Below are positions 33,678 to 35,468 of a DNA stretch of 35,468 bases, one piece after another; the first letter of the stretch is position 1, and each line of letters begins with the position of its first letter. The notes below the pieces were generated by a model that saw nothing but the letters and a program-made list of their open reading frames with translations, was not told the origin of the DNA and made no database searches. The DNA is taken from assembly GCA_001414345.1 (NCBI GenBank), contig LLCB01000449.1, forward strand, positions 1 through 35,468. Direction: 5' to 3'. Made by a program: the position numbers and the translations under genes. The DNA is from Hymenoscyphus infarciens (Eukaryota > Ascomycota > Leotiomycetes > Helotiales > Helotiaceae).

Positions 33678-34404
33678 CTTATATAAGGTTATTCCTTATA
33701 TTTAAGTTTCTAAGAAGTTTTATAGTCTAATTTAAAGTAAGGTATTCTATTATATAGATAAGTAGCTATTAATATAGCTTCTTCTTAAAATATAAAGAGT
33801 AAGTTAGTCTAATATAAAAGATATCTAGCTTTATTAAATATAGTACGATTTATTCTCTCTACTAAACTATTAGGTTTAAGAATATAAATAAGTAATAATT
33901 AATATATTATTCTATATTTCTTTAAATAAGTATTAAATTTATTATTAATAAATTTAATACTATTATTTATACTAAATATTCTTATATATTTATTATTTAT
34001 ATTATTTTCTTTCTTATTCTTAAATTCTTTAAAAGCTATAAAGGCCTTACTTTTACTTCTAAGTAATTTAACTTCTAAGAACCTAGAGTACTTATCTAAA
34101 AAGGTTATAAAGTATTTATAGTTATTATAAGTATTAGGTTTTATAAAACTATATAGATTACTATTAACTTTTTCTAATAGATTAAAGACTCTACTACTTA
34201 TTAGTCTATTTATCTTATTAGTAAATTTACCTTTAAAATAGTTTTTATAGTTAATAATACTATTATTTATATCTTTATTAAATATAATATTATTATAACC
34301 TTTTATAGTATTAATAATCTTATTTAATACTTATAAACTAATATATCCTAGTCTATTATATAGGTATAGTTTATCTATATTTTTATACTTTATTATATTA
34401 AGTA
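33678..34404 (-). pseudogene. Older Ty1/copia relic: GAG-pre-integrase and integrase core
   Basis: On the minus strand from 34404: NIDKLYLYNRLGYISLQVLN, the GAG-pre-integrase block (LWHxRLGHxxxxxL), then FKGKFTNKI. Next comes ITFLDKYSRFLEVKLLRSKS and FKEFKNKKEN, the integrase core with its first catalytic Asp preserved. Then IFSINNSIKF (second Asp block, Asp changed), VERINRTIFNKARYLL (the AERxNRT block) and AILIAIYLYNRIP. It ends in PYIS at 33678. The next residues of the protein, KHIRNIKIFG, are found at 26544, so 25164-26544 and 33678-34404 are one element split by the nest. Its upstream side is cut by family-Z copy 8. Confidence 0.9.
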
Positions 34405-34406
34405 TA

Positions 34407-35468
34407 CTTTACTACTAACCCGCGAGGGTTTTAAGTTAGAGTTAAATCAGGTTTAGAGGTGATTTAAACCGATTCTAGAAGCATATTTAAGCTAGTTTAT
34501 AAAATAGATTAAAGTAGTTTAAAATAATTTAAGAACTAGGTTTAATATACTTTAAAACTAACTTAAGATAATTCATAGTAGTAAAACCTAACTCGTTTTA
34601 GCGAGTCGAACTCGTTTTAGTAAGTCGAACCAGGTTATAAACCAGGTTAGGTAAGTTAAGTTAGTATTAGACACTAGTTTAACTTAATTCTAGACCTGCC
34701 TTAAACTAGTAACTTAGTATTAGAGTAGCTTTAAATTAGTACTAAAAACTATTTATTACTAGCGAATATATATTAAAAAGACTAAAATCACGTGATTAGG
34801 CATATATTACGTAGCTATACTACTTACATGCCCTCTACTAGGGTTTTGAGCTAGTATCAACTTAGACTTAATACTGGTTTAATACCGGTTTAAGATATGA
34901 GTTATTTCTTGAAGTAGCTCTAATACGTTTTATAAAACGATTCAAGGTGATTTAACCTAATTTATAACACGATTTAAGCCGATTTATAAAACGATTCAAA
35001 GTAAGAAACCGATTTATAAAACGATTTAAAGTAAGAAACCGATTTATAAAACGATTTAATATGATTTAACCTAATTTATAACACGATTTAAGCCGATTTA
35101 TAAAACGATTTAAAGTAAGAAACCGATTTATAAAACGATTTAAAGTAAGAAACCGATTTATAAAACGATTCAAAGTAAGAAACCGATTTATAAAACGATT
35201 TAAAATTAGAAACTAACTTATAATCTAGCTCTTAACTTAGTTTAAAAAATATATCTAAAATAAAGTACTTAGAAGAAAAAAAAAAAGTCTAGAGAGAGTG
35301 TTTTTTTTTTTCAAAGGCGATTTAAGCGGCTTTTTATATACTAACTTTAATTAGTAATTATATATTAATAATCCTTAGAATTAGGGCTATAAGCATATAA
35401 AAAATAAAAGTCACGTGACTAAAGTGGGTCATATGGTGGGGCGTGGCTTTCGTGCCAGGGTCGCTCTT
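34407..35468 (+). mobile_element. Family-Z copy 8, outer-end part (interrupted, continues beyond window)
   Basis: It begins CTTTACTACTAACCCGCGAG after TA and runs through the palindrome region, the AAAACGAGT repeats and ATCACGTGAT (34797-34806) to 34820. There it is interrupted at CTATAC|TA|CTCTTATA by copy 9. The remainder is expected to the right of the window. Confidence 0.8.
34823..35468 (-). mobile_element. Family-Z copy 9, inner-end part (runs off window)
   Basis: It starts CTTACATGCCCTCTACTAGG after TA (34821-34822), inside copy 8. Paired ACCGGT-type motifs, the subterminal array at 34920-35215 (the longest of the window with that at 21300), the poly-A spacer, and GTCACGTGAC at 35410-35419 follow. 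The last 60 bases are the unmutated conserved block. This is another family-Z insertion within a family-Z copy. Confidence 0.85.

Overview
The window looks like transposon-filled nuclear heterochromatin from a filamentous ascomycete (Pezizomycotina) with very strong repeat-induced point mutation (RIP). The main reason is dinucleotide content. From position 1 to 2463 I found no CA and no TG at all, while CT, CC, AG and GG remain. This is the end state of CpA-to-TpA mutation on both strands. I see no intact protein-coding gene, rRNA, tRNA or CRISPR array. The coding content consists of mobile-element or repeated-gene relics that can be read only by passing through TAG/TAA codons, which RIP makes from CAG, CAA and TGG. 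The species cannot be named from the sequence.

Layout. 1-6365: AT-rich relic of a long gene whose C-terminal part resembles a SNF2-family helicase. 6366-12531: a complete Ty1/copia LTR retrotransposon on the minus strand (170-bp LTRs, ATAAT target duplication), inserted near the end of that relic. 12532-16924: the rest of the relic, then a tandem copy of a 2378-bp unit. The second copy still has the empty insertion site of the LTR element at 14910-14914. 16225-17798 and 21195-22983: two inverted copies of a DNA element that I call family Z here, flanking a 3.4-kb relic that reads in one frame and resembles a large fungal CACTA/Plavaka-type (tnp2-like) transposase. 22986-25161: unassigned AT-rich DNA, a 770-bp tandem array, an 18-bp array and the end of another family-Z copy. 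25164-34404: one degraded copia element of a different lineage, split at 26547-33675 by a chain of nested insertions. 34407-35468: another pair of family-Z copies, one inside the other, running off the window.

Family Z appears to be the undescribed system here. It is a 1.57-1.81 kb element without an obvious protein. It begins and ends CTT...AAG, duplicates TA on insertion, and has imperfect inverted ends sharing GGGTTTTGAG. Inside it carries a promoter-like block, five different simple-sequence arrays, a conserved block with CACGTG palindromes, and a subterminal array of ATCGTTTTATAAATCGG-like repeats. It repeatedly inserted into its own copies. At 25164-34404 the order can be read as copia, then Z copy 4, Z copy 5, Z copy 6, Z copy 7, then a 415-bp MITE-like element: five successive insertions into one element. 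When the insertions are removed, the family-Z copies rejoin at single TA sites and have lengths of about 1813, 1691, 1574 and 1625 bp. RIP damage generally falls with insertion depth, so the chain also works as a relative clock.
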